DNA of 64,000 nt from Sphingobacterium sp. SYP-B4668 (GCF_027627455.1 NZ_CP115483.1:930001-994000), one strand, 5' to 3'. Positions 36,233 through 46,553 are shown, counted from the stretch's first letter. Made by a program: numbers and translations. Notes: generated by a model not told the origin, from the letters alone.

Positions 36233-36760
36233 TTATTCTGCAACAATCTTACCTTGCATAATGCCAAAGTGACCTGGGAAACTACAGATAAAAGAGTATA
36301 CACCTTTTTCAAGTGTGAATGAAATTTTATCAGTTTCTCCTGGACCTAATAATTTAGTGTGTGCAATAATAGATGAAGCAGAAGATTTAGGAATGTATTC
36401 GTCTGCAGCTGCACCTGCAGCTTCTCCACCAAAAGTGGCAAGGTCTGTACCTGGAGTTAGGATGACAACATTATGCCCCATAGCCTCTTTTGGCATTTCT
36501 CCTGCATTCTTAAAATTCAATTCAACAGGTTCGCCAGCTTTTACACGGAACAAATCTTTGCTGAATTTCATCTGATCATTTCCCTCGAGGGAAATAGTAT
36601 TTGAAATAGCTTCGTTTTCGATGCCTGGAACTGTTTCTACTGGTGCTGTCTCCTCTGTTGGTGCTGTGTTTTCAGAAGTAGTCGCTTTTTTGCTTTCTCC
36701 TCCACAAGAAGCAAAGGCAACAGCCAAAGCCAAGGCAGGAATAATAAATAATTTTTTCAT
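36233..36760 (-). CDS. Azurin/plastocyanin-like copper lipoprotein
   Basis: A 175-residue type 1 copper protein. The lipoprotein signal ends at Cys19 (AFASCGG), followed by a Thr/Glu-rich linker (about 22-45) and an azurin domain. Predicted copper ligands are H96 (GHNVVI), C159 (FICSFPGH), H164 and M168 (GIMQG), the standard His-Cys-His-Met set. Azurins shuttle electrons in the periplasm, often to cytochrome peroxidase, nitrite reductase or oxidases. The protein is probably tethered to the outer membrane. The ATG at 36758-36760 is chosen because it begins the signal peptide. Confidence 0.9.
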   Translation of the reverse strand: MKKLFIIPALALAVAFASCGGESKKATTSENTAPTEETAPVETVPGIENEAISNTISLEGNDQMKFSKDLFRVKAGEPVELNFKNAGEMPKEAMGHNVVILTPGTDLATFGGEAAGAAADEYIPKSSASSIIAHTKLLGPGETDKISFTLEKGVYSFICSFPGHFGIMQGKIVAE

Positions 36761-36817
36761 TGTGAACTGTAAATTTAATCTTTGACCAAAATACACAATA
36801 TTTATCTCATCTCTAAA

Positions 36818-38449
36818 TCAGTTCCTTTTGAAGGTCACTTTTATTCCCTTTTTTTTCTCGATTACCTCAATCGCCTTATGATATAGGTCAATCGCATCGA
36901 AAGGTTTTCCGATTACGCCATCAGCGCCCACATCATAGGCTTCAGCTTGTTCAGACTCCAAAACAGAAGCAGATATAGTAATAATAGGGGTATTGGCCTT
37001 CTCGTAGTCTGTATGATTCTTGATTTCTTTGATTGCTTCGAATCCGCTCATGATAGGCATATGCGTATCCATCATGATTAAGTCATAATTTCGATGCTCA
37101 ATATTTTCGAGCACTGCTTTTCCGTTTTTGACGATGTCTACATCGCAATCCCAAGCTTTTAAGATATGAGACAACATAAAACTGTTGAGGTCATTGTCCT
37201 CCGCAATGAGGACATGCAATTTTTCAAACTTCGGGAGTTGTGTATAGAGTTGTTCCATTTTGGGGTCTGCAATTGCAAAATCATTGGTCTCTTCAAACCA
37301 AGATTGAAAAGAAAATTCACTTCCATTTCCATATTCACTACTCGCGTCCACCTCTCCTTCGAATAGATCAGCCAACCGCTTTACAATGGCAAGTCCCAAA
37401 CCGGTTCCGCCAAATTTTTTGGTAATGCCATCATCCGCTTGTTCAAATGCCATAAAGATTTTGTTGAGTGAGACAGTGCGAATTCCGATACCTGTATCCC
37501 TTACACTAAATCGAATCAAATGCTTATTGTCAATGGTTTCGAGGACTTTGATTCGCAGGGTGACTTTACCTTTCTCTGTAAATTTCAGACCATTGGAAAT
37601 AAAATTGCTGAGAATCTGCTGAAGTCTCAAAGAGTCCGTCTTGACACATACCGGGAGCGCAGGGTCGGTCTGCATTTCGAATTGTAATTGCTTATTGGCA
37701 GCTTTAATCTTAAAAATTTTGTTCAAGTCATCGAACAAATCTTGCATAACCAAATTTTCAAACTCTAGTTTCATCATTCCAGAGTCTATTTTCGAGATGT
37801 CTAAGATGTCATTGATGATGAGTAAGAGCGAGTGAGATGCATTATCCAACCGGCCTACCCAATCTTTCTGTTCAGGAGACAAGCTCGAACTGCGGAGCAT
37901 CTGTGTGATTCCCATAATGCCGTTTATCGGTGTACGAATCTCATGACTCATATTGGCCAAGAATATCTCTTTTGATTTGCGAGCTTGCTCCGCCTCCTCT
38001 TTCGAACGAATCAAGGCTTGTTTTGAAAATTCCAGTTCTGCATTTTTTTCCTTTATTTGCTGCTGTGTAAAGACTTGCTGCATAAAGGACCTTACTTTAG
38101 CAATAGTAATCTCGGGGCTAAGCGGTTTGTACAAATAATCCACTGCACCGCTATTTAACCCTTGAATCAAATACTTGTCTTCCTTGGATATGGCAGTGAC
38201 CATAATCGCGATGATATCTCGAGTTTTAGGATTGCCTTTCAAAATGGACACAAATTCGAATCCATTTATATCAGGCATCTGAACATCTATCAGTGCGATA
38301 GCGATGTCCTCTTTCCAACATAATCGTAGCGCCTCATTTGGATCCGTGCTGCTCAGGATGCTAATTCCCTCAATATCTTCCAATAATGCTTGGAGGCTTA
38401 TGATATTTTCAATCTTATCATCTAAAATTAATAGATTTAATTTTTTCAT
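36818..38449 (-). CDS. Response regulator-histidine kinase-receiver hybrid
   Basis: A 543-residue soluble protein built as receiver (about 3-120, phosphoacceptor D55), short coiled coil (about 130-160), dimerisation/phosphoacceptor domain with H169 (MSHEIRTP), ATPase domain (N box ILSNFISNGLKFT, G boxes DTGIGI and FGGTGLGLAIVKRL) and a second receiver (about 410-530, D461). It has no membrane segment or sensor domain, so it probably takes input from the upstream hybrid kinase through its N-terminal receiver. Last gene of the CheR/CheB operon, 4 bases after cheB. No DNA-binding output is visible. Confidence 0.88.
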   Translation of the reverse strand: MKKLNLLILDDKIENIISLQALLEDIEGISILSSTDPNEALRLCWKEDIAIALIDVQMPDINGFEFVSILKGNPKTRDIIAIMVTAISKEDKYLIQGLNSGAVDYLYKPLSPEITIAKVRSFMQQVFTQQQIKEKNAELEFSKQALIRSKEEAEQARKSKEIFLANMSHEIRTPINGIMGITQMLRSSSLSPEQKDWVGRLDNASHSLLLIINDILDISKIDSGMMKLEFENLVMQDLFDDLNKIFKIKAANKQLQFEMQTDPALPVCVKTDSLRLQQILSNFISNGLKFTEKGKVTLRIKVLETIDNKHLIRFSVRDTGIGIRTVSLNKIFMAFEQADDGITKKFGGTGLGLAIVKRLADLFEGEVDASSEYGNGSEFSFQSWFEETNDFAIADPKMEQLYTQLPKFEKLHVLIAEDNDLNSFMLSHILKAWDCDVDIVKNGKAVLENIEHRNYDLIMMDTHMPIMSGFEAIKEIKNHTDYEKANTPIITISASVLESEQAEAYDVGADGVIGKPFDAIDLYHKAIEVIEKKKGIKVTFKRN

Positions 38450-38453
38450 GGAA

Positions 38454-39035
38454 TTAATTCTTGATGTGTGGTTTGTTTAAAGTGAGGATATAGTCTAGGA
38501 TACGGGCGCTGTCCAAAACTTGATCGTAGGCAGCTTGTCGAATTGCTGCTTCCGGCATTGTCGGAATCTCAGCTGTCTGCGGGTCTTGGACAATGCAAGT
38601 GCCTCCCATCTGTTTGATATAAGCCATGCCATCTGCCCCATCTTGATTGGCCCCAGAAAAAAGTATTCCGATTGTCCCTGTCAGGTATACATCTGCTGCC
38701 GATTCCATCGTCACGTCTATTGAAGGCCGGCAAAACTGTACAGGCTCGGATAGATCAAGTGAGAAGGTGTAATTGGGTTCAATCAGTAAATGATAACCAG
38801 GAGGTGCAAAATAAACTACGCCAGGCATTATATCTTCTTTCTCTTCAGCTGCTTTAACCGTAATTTCACATTTTGAACTTAAATTTTGTTCAATATGGGT
38901 TTCATACTTCGCATTTCGATGAAGTACTACCACAATGGGAATCGTCATATCGGAGGGCAGAGCCTTGATAATATCTACCAAAATGCCATAACTTCCTGCT
39001 GAACCGGCTAATATGATGATGCTTGATTTATCCAT
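38454..39035 (-). CDS. CheB-type methylesterase, receiver-less
   Basis: A 193-residue CheB catalytic domain without the usual N-terminal receiver. Candidate catalytic residues are the Ser of GSAGSYG, the His of VVLHRN and the Asp of FSGANQDGADGM, matching the Ser-His-Asp triad. CheB removes methyl groups from receptor glutamates and can deamidate glutamine. No methyl-accepting receptor is encoded here. The ATG at 39033-39035 follows the cheR stop by 7 bases; a TTG farther upstream would overlap cheR. Confidence 0.85.
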   Translation of the reverse strand: MDKSSIIILAGSAGSYGILVDIIKALPSDMTIPIVVVLHRNAKYETHIEQNLSSKCEITVKAAEEKEDIMPGVVYFAPPGYHLLIEPNYTFSLDLSEPVQFCRPSIDVTMESAADVYLTGTIGILFSGANQDGADGMAYIKQMGGTCIVQDPQTAEIPTMPEAAIRQAAYDQVLDSARILDYILTLNKPHIKN

Positions 39036-39042
39036 TCGTCCG

Positions 39043-39852
39043 TTATGCAATTTTTTGGTAAATATTGTGTTTTTTGTTCACCAGCTTGAACTTACTAGAT
39101 ACCGCATGCTGATGTAAGCTTTCTTTAGAACCTAAGCAAAGGAAGCCGAAAAGGCAGAGTGAGTCATGAAAAAGTTCAACAACCTTTTCCTGAAGGTTAG
39201 GATCGAAGTATATGAGTACATTACGACACGAAATTAATTGAAACTCATTGAATACACCATCCGATACCAGATTGTGAGAGGAAAAGAGTACATTTTTCTT
39301 CAATTCACTATGAATAGTTACGGCATCATACATTGCTGTGTAGTAATCCGAGAGCGAATTTGTGGTGCCACTTTTCAGAAAATTATCCGAATATTCTTTC
39401 ACCTTTTGCAAAGAATAAATCCCCTTTTTTGCATGTTCGATAACATCACTATTGATGTCTGTTCCATAAATAAAAGAGCGATTATCCACTTTGCTCTCTT
39501 TTAACAAAATGGCCAAGGAATATACTTCTTCTCCGGTAGAGCATCCAGCGCTCCAAATCTTGATTCTTTGAAAAGAAGCTAAATACGGAATGACCTCCTC
39601 ACGTAATGCCTTATAGAAAAGAGGATCTCTAAACATTTCGGTCACATTGACTGTCAGCTGGATGATGAAGTGATTGAAATAACCCGGTGTATTGACCAAA
39701 GAAGTCTTTAACGCAACAAGATCTAATTTGTCAAGATTCATCAACCTGGCAACCCTACGTTTTAAAGATGCCCTGGAATAGCCAGATAGATCCATCCCAT
39801 TCACATTCTTTACAAACTCAATTAGCTCATCTAACTCTTCAAAGGATATCAT
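39043..39852 (-). CDS. CheR-type protein-glutamate O-methyltransferase
   Basis: A 269-residue S-adenosylmethionine-dependent methyltransferase. The N-terminal helical CheR domain (about 1-60, with MDLSGYSRASLKRRVARLM) is followed by the Rossmann domain with IKIWSAGCSTGEEVYSLAILL (SAM binding), YGTDIN and ISCRNVLIYFD (about 205-215). It would methylate glutamate side chains of a signalling protein. The ATG at 39850-39852 lies 8 bases after the upstream kinase stop, so expression is coupled. Confidence 0.9.
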   Translation of the reverse strand: MISFEELDELIEFVKNVNGMDLSGYSRASLKRRVARLMNLDKLDLVALKTSLVNTPGYFNHFIIQLTVNVTEMFRDPLFYKALREEVIPYLASFQRIKIWSAGCSTGEEVYSLAILLKESKVDNRSFIYGTDINSDVIEHAKKGIYSLQKVKEYSDNFLKSGTTNSLSDYYTAMYDAVTIHSELKKNVLFSSHNLVSDGVFNEFQLISCRNVLIYFDPNLQEKVVELFHDSLCLFGFLCLGSKESLHQHAVSSKFKLVNKKHNIYQKIA

Positions 39853-39860
39853 ATCGTTTA

Positions 39861-42800
39861 TTAACTTAACCAAACACGCATTAATGAGATAAGCTTATCC
39901 AAATCTATCGGTTTGCTTATATAATCATTTGCTCCTATCTGAATTGTTTTTTCACGATCCCCCTTCATCGCTTTTGCGGTTACCGCTATAACAGGGAGAT
40001 TCGCGAACTTTTTATTTTGACGAATTTTTTCAATGGCTTCAAAACCATCCATTTCAGGCATCATGATATCCATCAATACAAGGTCGAAATCGTTACCCTT
40101 TTCCAATAATTGAATAGCCTCTAAGCCATTATTGGCAACTTCTATCTGCATATTGTATGCTTCGAATGCCGTACTTAGCGCAAATACATTGCGCATATCA
40201 TCATCCGCTATCAATACTTTTTTGCCCGCTAATGCTTTTTCAAGTATTACTTCGCCCTTTGTATTGGTGGGGCGTTTGCCTTGTTCTTTAATATCCTCTA
40301 GTCTGTTGAGAAATAGGTTGACTTCATCGATAAGTCTAGTATTGGATTTGCCCGATTTCAATACCATTGCTTGCGTATGGCGTAGAATTCGTTCCGTGCT
40401 TTCAGCAGGTATTTCCATCGCTGTATTGATGATGATGGGCGTATTTTGATACAGGGGTATAGCTTTGATTTCATCCAACAGTTCAAGACCCGACCTGTCA
40501 GGTAGGTTGATATCTAGGATAATACAGTCATATACTTTTTGCATGGAGAGGATTTCCATTGCTTCTTTTGCATTGAACGCTTGATCCACTACCGTGTTAC
40601 CCTCATTTAGCGAAGATTTGATGAAATCACTTTGTAACGCATGATCCTCTATTATGAGTACTCTTTTTAAAGGTGTAGAGATTAGAGATTTTATAGTTTT
40701 AAACGCATTGTCAAGAGATTCTTCTGAGACTGGTTTGCGTAAGAATCCAATTGCTCCTTTATTGATTGGCTCATTCTTGTTTAGTGAAGCCGCAGACATC
40801 ATATGCACGGGGATGTCACGAGTAATCTCGTTACTCTTCAATTTTTTGAGTACTTCCCAACCATCCATTAACGGAAGCATAATGTCTAGGATTATAGCAT
40901 TAGGTTGGTGTTCGAGGGCCATATCCAATCCTTTGACCCCATTGTAGGCTAGCAGTGGTTCAAATCCTTTCTCGATAGCGTAATCTCTAAGTATTTCAGC
41001 GAAATTGATGTCATCCTCTATAATCAGCAAGCGATTTCTATCAGACTTGTTTTTAATATCACTCGATAAGGGTGACTGAATGATTGATGGAGTGACACTC
41101 TCTTTATTCGTTGTCCTGAATTCAGTACGCGTTTGTTTTTCCGAGACCGGTTGGTAAGGAACAATAAATGTAAATGTACTCCCCTCATTTGGCTTACTTT
41201 CTAGTGAAATCCGACCCCCTAGTAGATTCGCTAACTCTCGACATATAGAAAGACCAAGCCCGGTACCACCGAATTTTCGACTAGTGGAGCCATCCTCCTG
41301 TTTAAAGGCTTCAAAAATAAGTCTTTGTTTCTCTTCCGCGATTCCGATTCCATCGTCTTTCACTACAAAATGCAGATTAGAATTCACCTGTTTAAACTGA
41401 AGGCTAATTTGCCCGCCATTCTGTGTGAATTTAAAAGCATTTGAAAGTAAATTCTTTAATATTTGCTCCAATCGATACTCATCACATAAAAACGATGTTG
41501 GTGTAGAAGGATCAACAATTAAGCTAAAATTAACCTCCTTTTCTTCTGCAGTAGTGCGGAACAGCTCCTCAATATTCGACACCAAAGTCTTAATCTCGAT
41601 ATTATCTTGAGATAACTCTACATTCCCGGATTCAATTTTAGCCAAATCTAACAACTCATTGATCAGGTGAAGCAGGTCCGATCCTGCGCTATGAATCACC
41701 GAAGCATATTTGATTTGGTCGGTATTGAGATTTTCATGTTTATTATCTTTCAACAGCTTTGCTAATATCAATATACTGTTGAGGGGAGTTCGTAGTTCAT
41801 GACTCATATTGGCCATGAATTCGGATTTATAATGACTCGCCTGTTCTACTTCCTTCACTTTATCGGAAATATTTTGTCGGGCCTTATCTAAATCATTATT
41901 TTTAATCTCTAACAGTTTTGCTTTTTCTTCTAATTCATTATTCGTCTGTGTGAGTTCTTCCTGCTGCACACGGAGCTCTTCTTCGGAAGCTTCTAATAAA
42001 CTGGTTTTATGTATAAGCTCTTCGTTAGTAGTACGTAGTTCTTCTTGCTGTGCCTCCAATTCCTCAGTCTGCTGCTGCATCTCTTCAAACATCTCTGACA
42101 TTTGGTTGTGTGCTTGTGTTACTTTGACTGCAGTTGCCAACGTATTTCCGATTTTGTCGAGATACTCCTTGATTCTATCAGCATGCTTTTCATCTATCTG
42201 CACGCCTATTTCAATGATTCCTACAGTTTCGTGTTCATATATAAACGGTACAATGTAAAGATCGGTATTAAATTGGGCAACCAATATGCTTGATGCATGA
42301 AGTTGGGTATTACTGACAGCTGGGATGTATATTTGTTCTTGGGAGGAAATTACCTCAAAAGGTAACCCACTCTTGTTGTCAATAAATTTGGGTAGTTGGT
42401 CTATATCTGTACCATACGAGCCTGCCAATTTGTAGGAGTCACTTTCTGAAGATTTAAAGTAAATAGTCCCTACTGTCGCATGGATACTCTTGCATATACA
42501 CGAAAGTGCCTGTTTGGCCAGTTGACTTTCTGTAAAATCGCCTCTTACTACAGTGTCTAACTGTGACAGTTGCTGGAGTACCCAGTTCGAATCCTCAATC
42601 TGATTCCCGAGCATTTTCAATTGGTCGTAACTTTGTTGCTCGTTTTTCAATGTTTTACGCAATACTATGAAGACCTGGTTGATCCTTACGAATAGAAAGA
42701 TCATGATCGCCAACCCAAGTATAACTAACGCATAGGTAACTAATCTACTTATTTTGAGATGTTCATTGTTTTCATCAATGAATTTTGCCCGGCTATCTAC

Positions 42801-43277
42801 AACGGAGTTAATCGTACTCGTGAGGTGTTTCTGAATCTGATCGTAGTCTTGTATGATGCTGTGAATAAGTTCTTTTTCATTTGTTTGTGCATCTTTTTTT
42901 AACTGTCGATTATCTAGAAATGCTTCTACCTCTGACTTAAAGGTAGTTTCCATAACTCGGTTTGGAGTGTAGTAGGCTGTGGCCTTGAAGAGGTCAACCA
43001 AATCTTCTTTAATAATAGTTTGCTTGCTTTGGATAATATCCAACATACGCGGATCCTGGGTACTCGCGTATAGCAGTTTGTTATTATTGACGATACCTAA
43101 ATTAATTTCCAGATCGTTGATCGTGTTGAATTTTTGTTCCGACAGTCCCATGACTTCATCATTAAATCGGACACTTTTGTCGAATGAAATGAAAAAGAAG
43201 ACCACCGCAAACAGAATGATCAAAAAAGAGATAACAATTCCTATTGTTACTTGTGTCTTAAAATTAATTTTATTCAT
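39861..43277 (-). CDS. Membrane hybrid histidine kinase with GAF, long coiled coil and three receivers
   Basis: A 1138-residue sensor: membrane helix about 10-32, extracytoplasmic CHASE3-like helical domain about 35-175, second helix about 178-198, GAF-like domain about 235-390, Glu/Gln-rich coiled coil about 395-490, phosphoacceptor H493 (MSHELRTPL), ATPase with N613 and GGTGLGLS (670-677), then three receivers with D798, D922 and D1070. It is the first gene of an operon followed by cheR, cheB and a second hybrid kinase. CHASE3 plus TTNEEL-type coiled coils recur in kinases linked to CheR/CheB, so the coiled coil could be the methylation target; that is inference. Confidence 0.88.
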   Translation of the reverse strand: MNKINFKTQVTIGIVISFLIILFAVVFFFISFDKSVRFNDEVMGLSEQKFNTINDLEINLGIVNNNKLLYASTQDPRMLDIIQSKQTIIKEDLVDLFKATAYYTPNRVMETTFKSEVEAFLDNRQLKKDAQTNEKELIHSIIQDYDQIQKHLTSTINSVVDSRAKFIDENNEHLKISRLVTYALVILGLAIMIFLFVRINQVFIVLRKTLKNEQQSYDQLKMLGNQIEDSNWVLQQLSQLDTVVRGDFTESQLAKQALSCICKSIHATVGTIYFKSSESDSYKLAGSYGTDIDQLPKFIDNKSGLPFEVISSQEQIYIPAVSNTQLHASSILVAQFNTDLYIVPFIYEHETVGIIEIGVQIDEKHADRIKEYLDKIGNTLATAVKVTQAHNQMSEMFEEMQQQTEELEAQQEELRTTNEELIHKTSLLEASEEELRVQQEELTQTNNELEEKAKLLEIKNNDLDKARQNISDKVKEVEQASHYKSEFMANMSHELRTPLNSILILAKLLKDNKHENLNTDQIKYASVIHSAGSDLLHLINELLDLAKIESGNVELSQDNIEIKTLVSNIEELFRTTAEEKEVNFSLIVDPSTPTSFLCDEYRLEQILKNLLSNAFKFTQNGGQISLQFKQVNSNLHFVVKDDGIGIAEEKQRLIFEAFKQEDGSTSRKFGGTGLGLSICRELANLLGGRISLESKPNEGSTFTFIVPYQPVSEKQTRTEFRTTNKESVTPSIIQSPLSSDIKNKSDRNRLLIIEDDINFAEILRDYAIEKGFEPLLAYNGVKGLDMALEHQPNAIILDIMLPLMDGWEVLKKLKSNEITRDIPVHMMSAASLNKNEPINKGAIGFLRKPVSEESLDNAFKTIKSLISTPLKRVLIIEDHALQSDFIKSSLNEGNTVVDQAFNAKEAMEILSMQKVYDCIILDINLPDRSGLELLDEIKAIPLYQNTPIIINTAMEIPAESTERILRHTQAMVLKSGKSNTRLIDEVNLFLNRLEDIKEQGKRPTNTKGEVILEKALAGKKVLIADDDMRNVFALSTAFEAYNMQIEVANNGLEAIQLLEKGNDFDLVLMDIMMPEMDGFEAIEKIRQNKKFANLPVIAVTAKAMKGDREKTIQIGANDYISKPIDLDKLISLMRVWLS

Positions 43278-43919
43278 CTTTAAAAAGTAAGATTAAATAA
43301 GTATTTGCCTCTTCACACATTGCGAAATGGATAAAGGCATATGTTGTCTCCTTGGGATTTGCTCAGTTCAGACCATTCAGTTTCTGTATATACAGTCCCT
43401 TAGGGTGGTCGAGCATAGTCCCCATTAATAAATGAATTTCATAGTAGTTAGTTTTGAGGATTAGACTCCTCGCCACTTTATTAAAGCCTTGTTACTTTCG
43501 TCTCCGGAAGATTCCTAATGGGCTTCAAATGCAATACCAAAGATAGTTTTTCCTTTTCTAAATGTTTTATTACACGAAAATTATATTTAAGATTTTATGG
43601 AATGAATTGGGAGGAGGGCCGTGGATGTAGCTCTGTGTAAGAAGAGCTCTTTGATTATCAATTGCGTAGAAGTGGAGATGCTGATGTTTTGAGGATGACG
43701 GACTTGTTTTTTGACTCGTTATTTATTTTATAGTGTAATACATGGGCCACTGACTTTTTTGAGAAATCCAGTTTCGGTCGGTCACTAATCTGAAAAATAT
43801 AACCGGAGGTATCACAAAAAAACTCTGGTCTGCTTTGATTCAATCTATCAATTTTATTCACAATTGAATAAATTATGGTATATTTATGAAGTTTGAACTG
43901 TTGATTGTTAATTTGACTT
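43278..43919. other. Divergent intergenic region between the hybrid-kinase operon and floA
   Basis: I see no convincing gene in these 640 bases. A minus-strand -7 box TATCTTTG (43538-43545 as CAAAGATA) would give the kinase operon an untranslated leader of about 255 bases. A TTAATTTG (43908-43915) sits 4 bases before the floA ATG. A minus-strand open frame from 43658 into floA has no recognisable features. Confidence 0.4.
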
Positions 43920-44906
43920 ATGAATCCTGAAATTTCGCTTGTATTATTTATTATCGGAGGCCTCATTGCCTTCTTCTTTCTTTTGTATCTATTGCCCGTT
44001 AATCTTTGGTTTACGGCACAGCTCTCTAATGTTAAGATTAGTCTATTGAATCTAGTTTTGATGCGATTGAGAAAGGTTCCACCCTCATTGGTGACAAATG
44101 CCATGATTATTTCTACTAAAGCGGGCCTGAATATTACCTCCAACGAAATAGAAACCCATTATCTTGCAGGCGGAAATGTGAACAAGGTCATAAAAGCCCT
44201 CATCTCTGCTGATAAAGCTAATATTCCTCTGGATTTTAAATTGGCAACTGCTATTGATTTAGCAGGAAGGGACGTGTTCGACGCCGTCCAATTGTCGGTG
44301 AATCCACAGGTTATTAACACCCCTCCAGTGGCGGCAGTCGCAAAAGACGGTATACAATTGATTGCCAAAGCGCGTGTTACCGTACGTGCTAACATCAATC
44401 AATTGGTTGGTGGCGCCGGAGAGGAAACTATTTTGGCTAGGGTGGGTGAAGGGATTGTCACCACGATAGGATCTTCTGTCAATCACAAAGAGGTGCTCGA
44501 AAATCCCGATCGGATTTCCAAGACGGTATTATCAAAAGGTTTGGACTCTGGTACGGCATTCGAAATCTTGTCTATTGATATTGCAGATATCGATATCGGT
44601 GAGAATATTGGTGCAAAATTACAAATTGATCAAGCCGAGGCCGATCTTAAAGTGGCCAATGCACGTGCGGAAGAGCGCCGAGCTATGGCAGTAGCTAATG
44701 AGCAAGAGATGCGTGCAAAAGCGCAAGAAGCTAGGGCTAAAGTAATAGATGCCGAAGCACAAGTACCACTTGCTATGGCAGAAGCATTCCGAAGTGGTAA
44801 CCTTGGTGTTATGGATTATTATAAGATACAAAATATACAGGCCGATTCCGAAATGCGTTCCTCAATTGCCAAGCCAAACGCTGGAGATAAGGGGACGAAC
44901 AAATAG
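43920..44906 (+). CDS. floA: Flotillin-like protein FloA
   Basis: A 328-residue membrane scaffold protein. The N-terminal hydrophobic hairpin (about 5-30) is followed by the SPFH-type domain (about 35-225, [44 protein letters not shown]) and an Ala/Glu-rich coiled coil (about 230-290, [20 protein letters not shown]). FloA assembles into membrane foci that organise lipid-ordered domains. It is monocistronic, with a good terminator. The NfeD-type partner that often precedes floA is absent. Confidence 0.92.
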   Translation: MNPEISLVLFIIGGLIAFFFLLYLLPVNLWFTAQLSNVKISLLNLVLMRLRKVPPSLVTNAMIISTKAGLNITSNEIETHYLAGGNVNKVIKALISADKANIPLDFKLATAIDLAGRDVFDAVQLSVNPQVINTPPVAAVAKDGIQLIAKARVTVRANINQLVGGAGEETILARVGEGIVTTIGSSVNHKEVLENPDRISKTVLSKGLDSGTAFEILSIDIADIDIGENIGAKLQIDQAEADLKVANARAEERRAMAVANEQEMRAKAQEARAKVIDAEAQVPLAMAEAFRSGNLGVMDYYKIQNIQADSEMRSSIAKPNAGDKGTNK

Positions 44907-44943
44907 TCTTTTCGATTGTAATAGAAATATTATAAAAATAGTC

Positions 44944-44976
44944 AACCGATTGTGTATTGCACAATCGGTTTTTTTA
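44944..44976 (+). terminator. floA terminator
   Basis: AACCGATTGTG (44944-44954) pairs over 11 bp with CACAATCGGTT (44960-44970) and is followed by a run of T residues. Confidence 0.9.
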
Positions 44977-45125
44977 TGTTCAGTTGATTGCCTCTAGTTA
45001 CCATGTTCAGTTCGAATCCGCTATATTTAGCCAAACTTTAATTTTTGGATGGAAATATTACCCATCATAAGGTATTCCTATCCGTAGTAATTTGGAGTTT
45101 ATCCTTAAAACCAAACAATATTCCA

Positions 45126-46421
45126 ATGAAAAAAATGTTTTTGTTTTTCCTCCTCTTTCCTATTCTTACACAAGCACAGCAAATCGTAGAACAAGGAGCC
45201 ACCACCTTCTTCTTGCCAATTGGCGGAAATACTTGGCAGTACCCAGCAGCCACGAATACCCAGAATCTATTAAAAGGAGATGAAATCAAAGGATGGAATG
45301 ATCCACAAATTAGTTTTAAATCATTTGTCAGATTTGGACGAACTGGACAAGTTAATCTGAAAATAGTAATATCGGCGATAAACGATGGCGGAAAATATAC
45401 CGTTAAGATTGGCGAACAAAAGAAGGCAATTGTACTGTCCAATGAAAAAGTAGTTGACTTAGGAGAGTGGAGTGTAAAAGATACCGGGTACTATGCGATT
45501 GAATTGGTCGCAGAAGGAGTAAAGCGTCATTTTGCAGATATTAAAGGTTACCAAGTAGAAGGTAATCCTCTTTTGATAGCTTCTGCCAATTTTGTGCCGA
45601 ACAATGAAGGTAATTTTTTTTACTGGGGCAGGAGAGGGCCATCGGTACATATGGGATACATACAGCCTCAGGATAAAGAAATTGAATATTACTATAATGA
45701 AGTGACAGTTGGTAAAGGTAATGACGTAGAAGGCTCATACTACATGGCGAATGGTTTCTCCGGCGGATATTTTGGTATGCAGGTGAATAGCAAAACAGAA
45801 CGAAGAATACTTTTTTCAGTATGGAGTCCCTTTACCACAGATGACCCAAATGCAATCCCCGATGATCATAAGATTATTCTAAAGGCTAAAGGGGAGGGAG
45901 TACATACGGGTGAGTTTGGGAATGAAGGGTCGGGTGGTCAAAGTTTTTTGCGATATAACTGGATTACCGGCAATACCTATAAATTTTTGCTGAAAGGAAG
46001 ACCCGTTGCAGATGACTACACCGAGTATACGGCATGGTTTTACGCCCCAGAGAAAGGAAAATGGCAACTCATTGCACAGTTTGAGAGGCCCAAAACGCAT
46101 TCGTATTTAAAAGGATTCCATTCCTTTTTAGAAAATTTTGATCCTACCAAAGGAATTTACCAACGTCAGGTGACGTTCGGGAATCAATGGGTGCGAGATG
46201 CACAAGGCAATTGGATTGAATGTACAAAAGGTAAATTTACGGCCGATCAGACAGCCCGAAAAGGATACCGACTGGATTATGCCGGTGGTGTGAAAGGTGA
46301 TTCTTTTTTCCTCAGAAACTGTGGTTTTTTTGCAGATAAAACAGTAGTAGATTCTCGTTTCGAACGGAAGTCTATTGGAAAGATTCCAGAGATTGATTTT
46401 AATAATTTGCCTTTGAAATAA
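45126..46421 (+). CDS. Secreted DUF5077/DUF3472 protein
   Basis: A 431-residue exported protein with a signal peptide (MKKMFLFFLLFPILTQAQQ). An N-terminal beta-sandwich (about 25-140) matches DUF5077, and a larger domain (about 160-345, with the YNEVTVGKGNDVEGSYYMANGF type of segment) matches DUF3472. These domains occur together in Bacteroidota proteins suspected of carbohydrate binding, but no activity is established. The ATG at 45126 gives the signal peptide; the open frame extends upstream only from a TTG. It stands alone between two terminators. Confidence 0.78.
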   Translation: MKKMFLFFLLFPILTQAQQIVEQGATTFFLPIGGNTWQYPAATNTQNLLKGDEIKGWNDPQISFKSFVRFGRTGQVNLKIVISAINDGGKYTVKIGEQKKAIVLSNEKVVDLGEWSVKDTGYYAIELVAEGVKRHFADIKGYQVEGNPLLIASANFVPNNEGNFFYWGRRGPSVHMGYIQPQDKEIEYYYNEVTVGKGNDVEGSYYMANGFSGGYFGMQVNSKTERRILFSVWSPFTTDDPNAIPDDHKIILKAKGEGVHTGEFGNEGSGGQSFLRYNWITGNTYKFLLKGRPVADDYTEYTAWFYAPEKGKWQLIAQFERPKTHSYLKGFHSFLENFDPTKGIYQRQVTFGNQWVRDAQGNWIECTKGKFTADQTARKGYRLDYAGGVKGDSFFLRNCGFFADKTVVDSRFERKSIGKIPEIDFNNLPLK

Positions 46422-46442
46422 GCAATTGATATAACAAAGTGT

Positions 46443-46469
46443 AAGGCAGCCATCGGCTGCTTTTTTTTT
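46443..46469 (+). terminator. Terminator of the DUF3472 gene
   Basis: AAGGCAGCC and GGCTGCTTT form a stem with a 3-base loop followed by T9. Confidence 0.88.
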
Positions 46470-46553
46470 CGAATTCCCGATTAGTTGTTGTAAACAGTTT
46501 AAACTGATTGATATTTTTATATTTTACTTTATCCCTTTTTTATGGTACCGTTA

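Noticed and set aside
43658..44143. 161-codon minus-strand frame between the kinase operon and floA
   Set aside because: Its 5' half is antisense to floA and the rest has no recognisable fold; codon content looks like a shadow.
45065..45442. 125-codon minus-strand frame opposite the DUF3472 gene
   Set aside because: Entirely antisense to a well-supported secreted protein.
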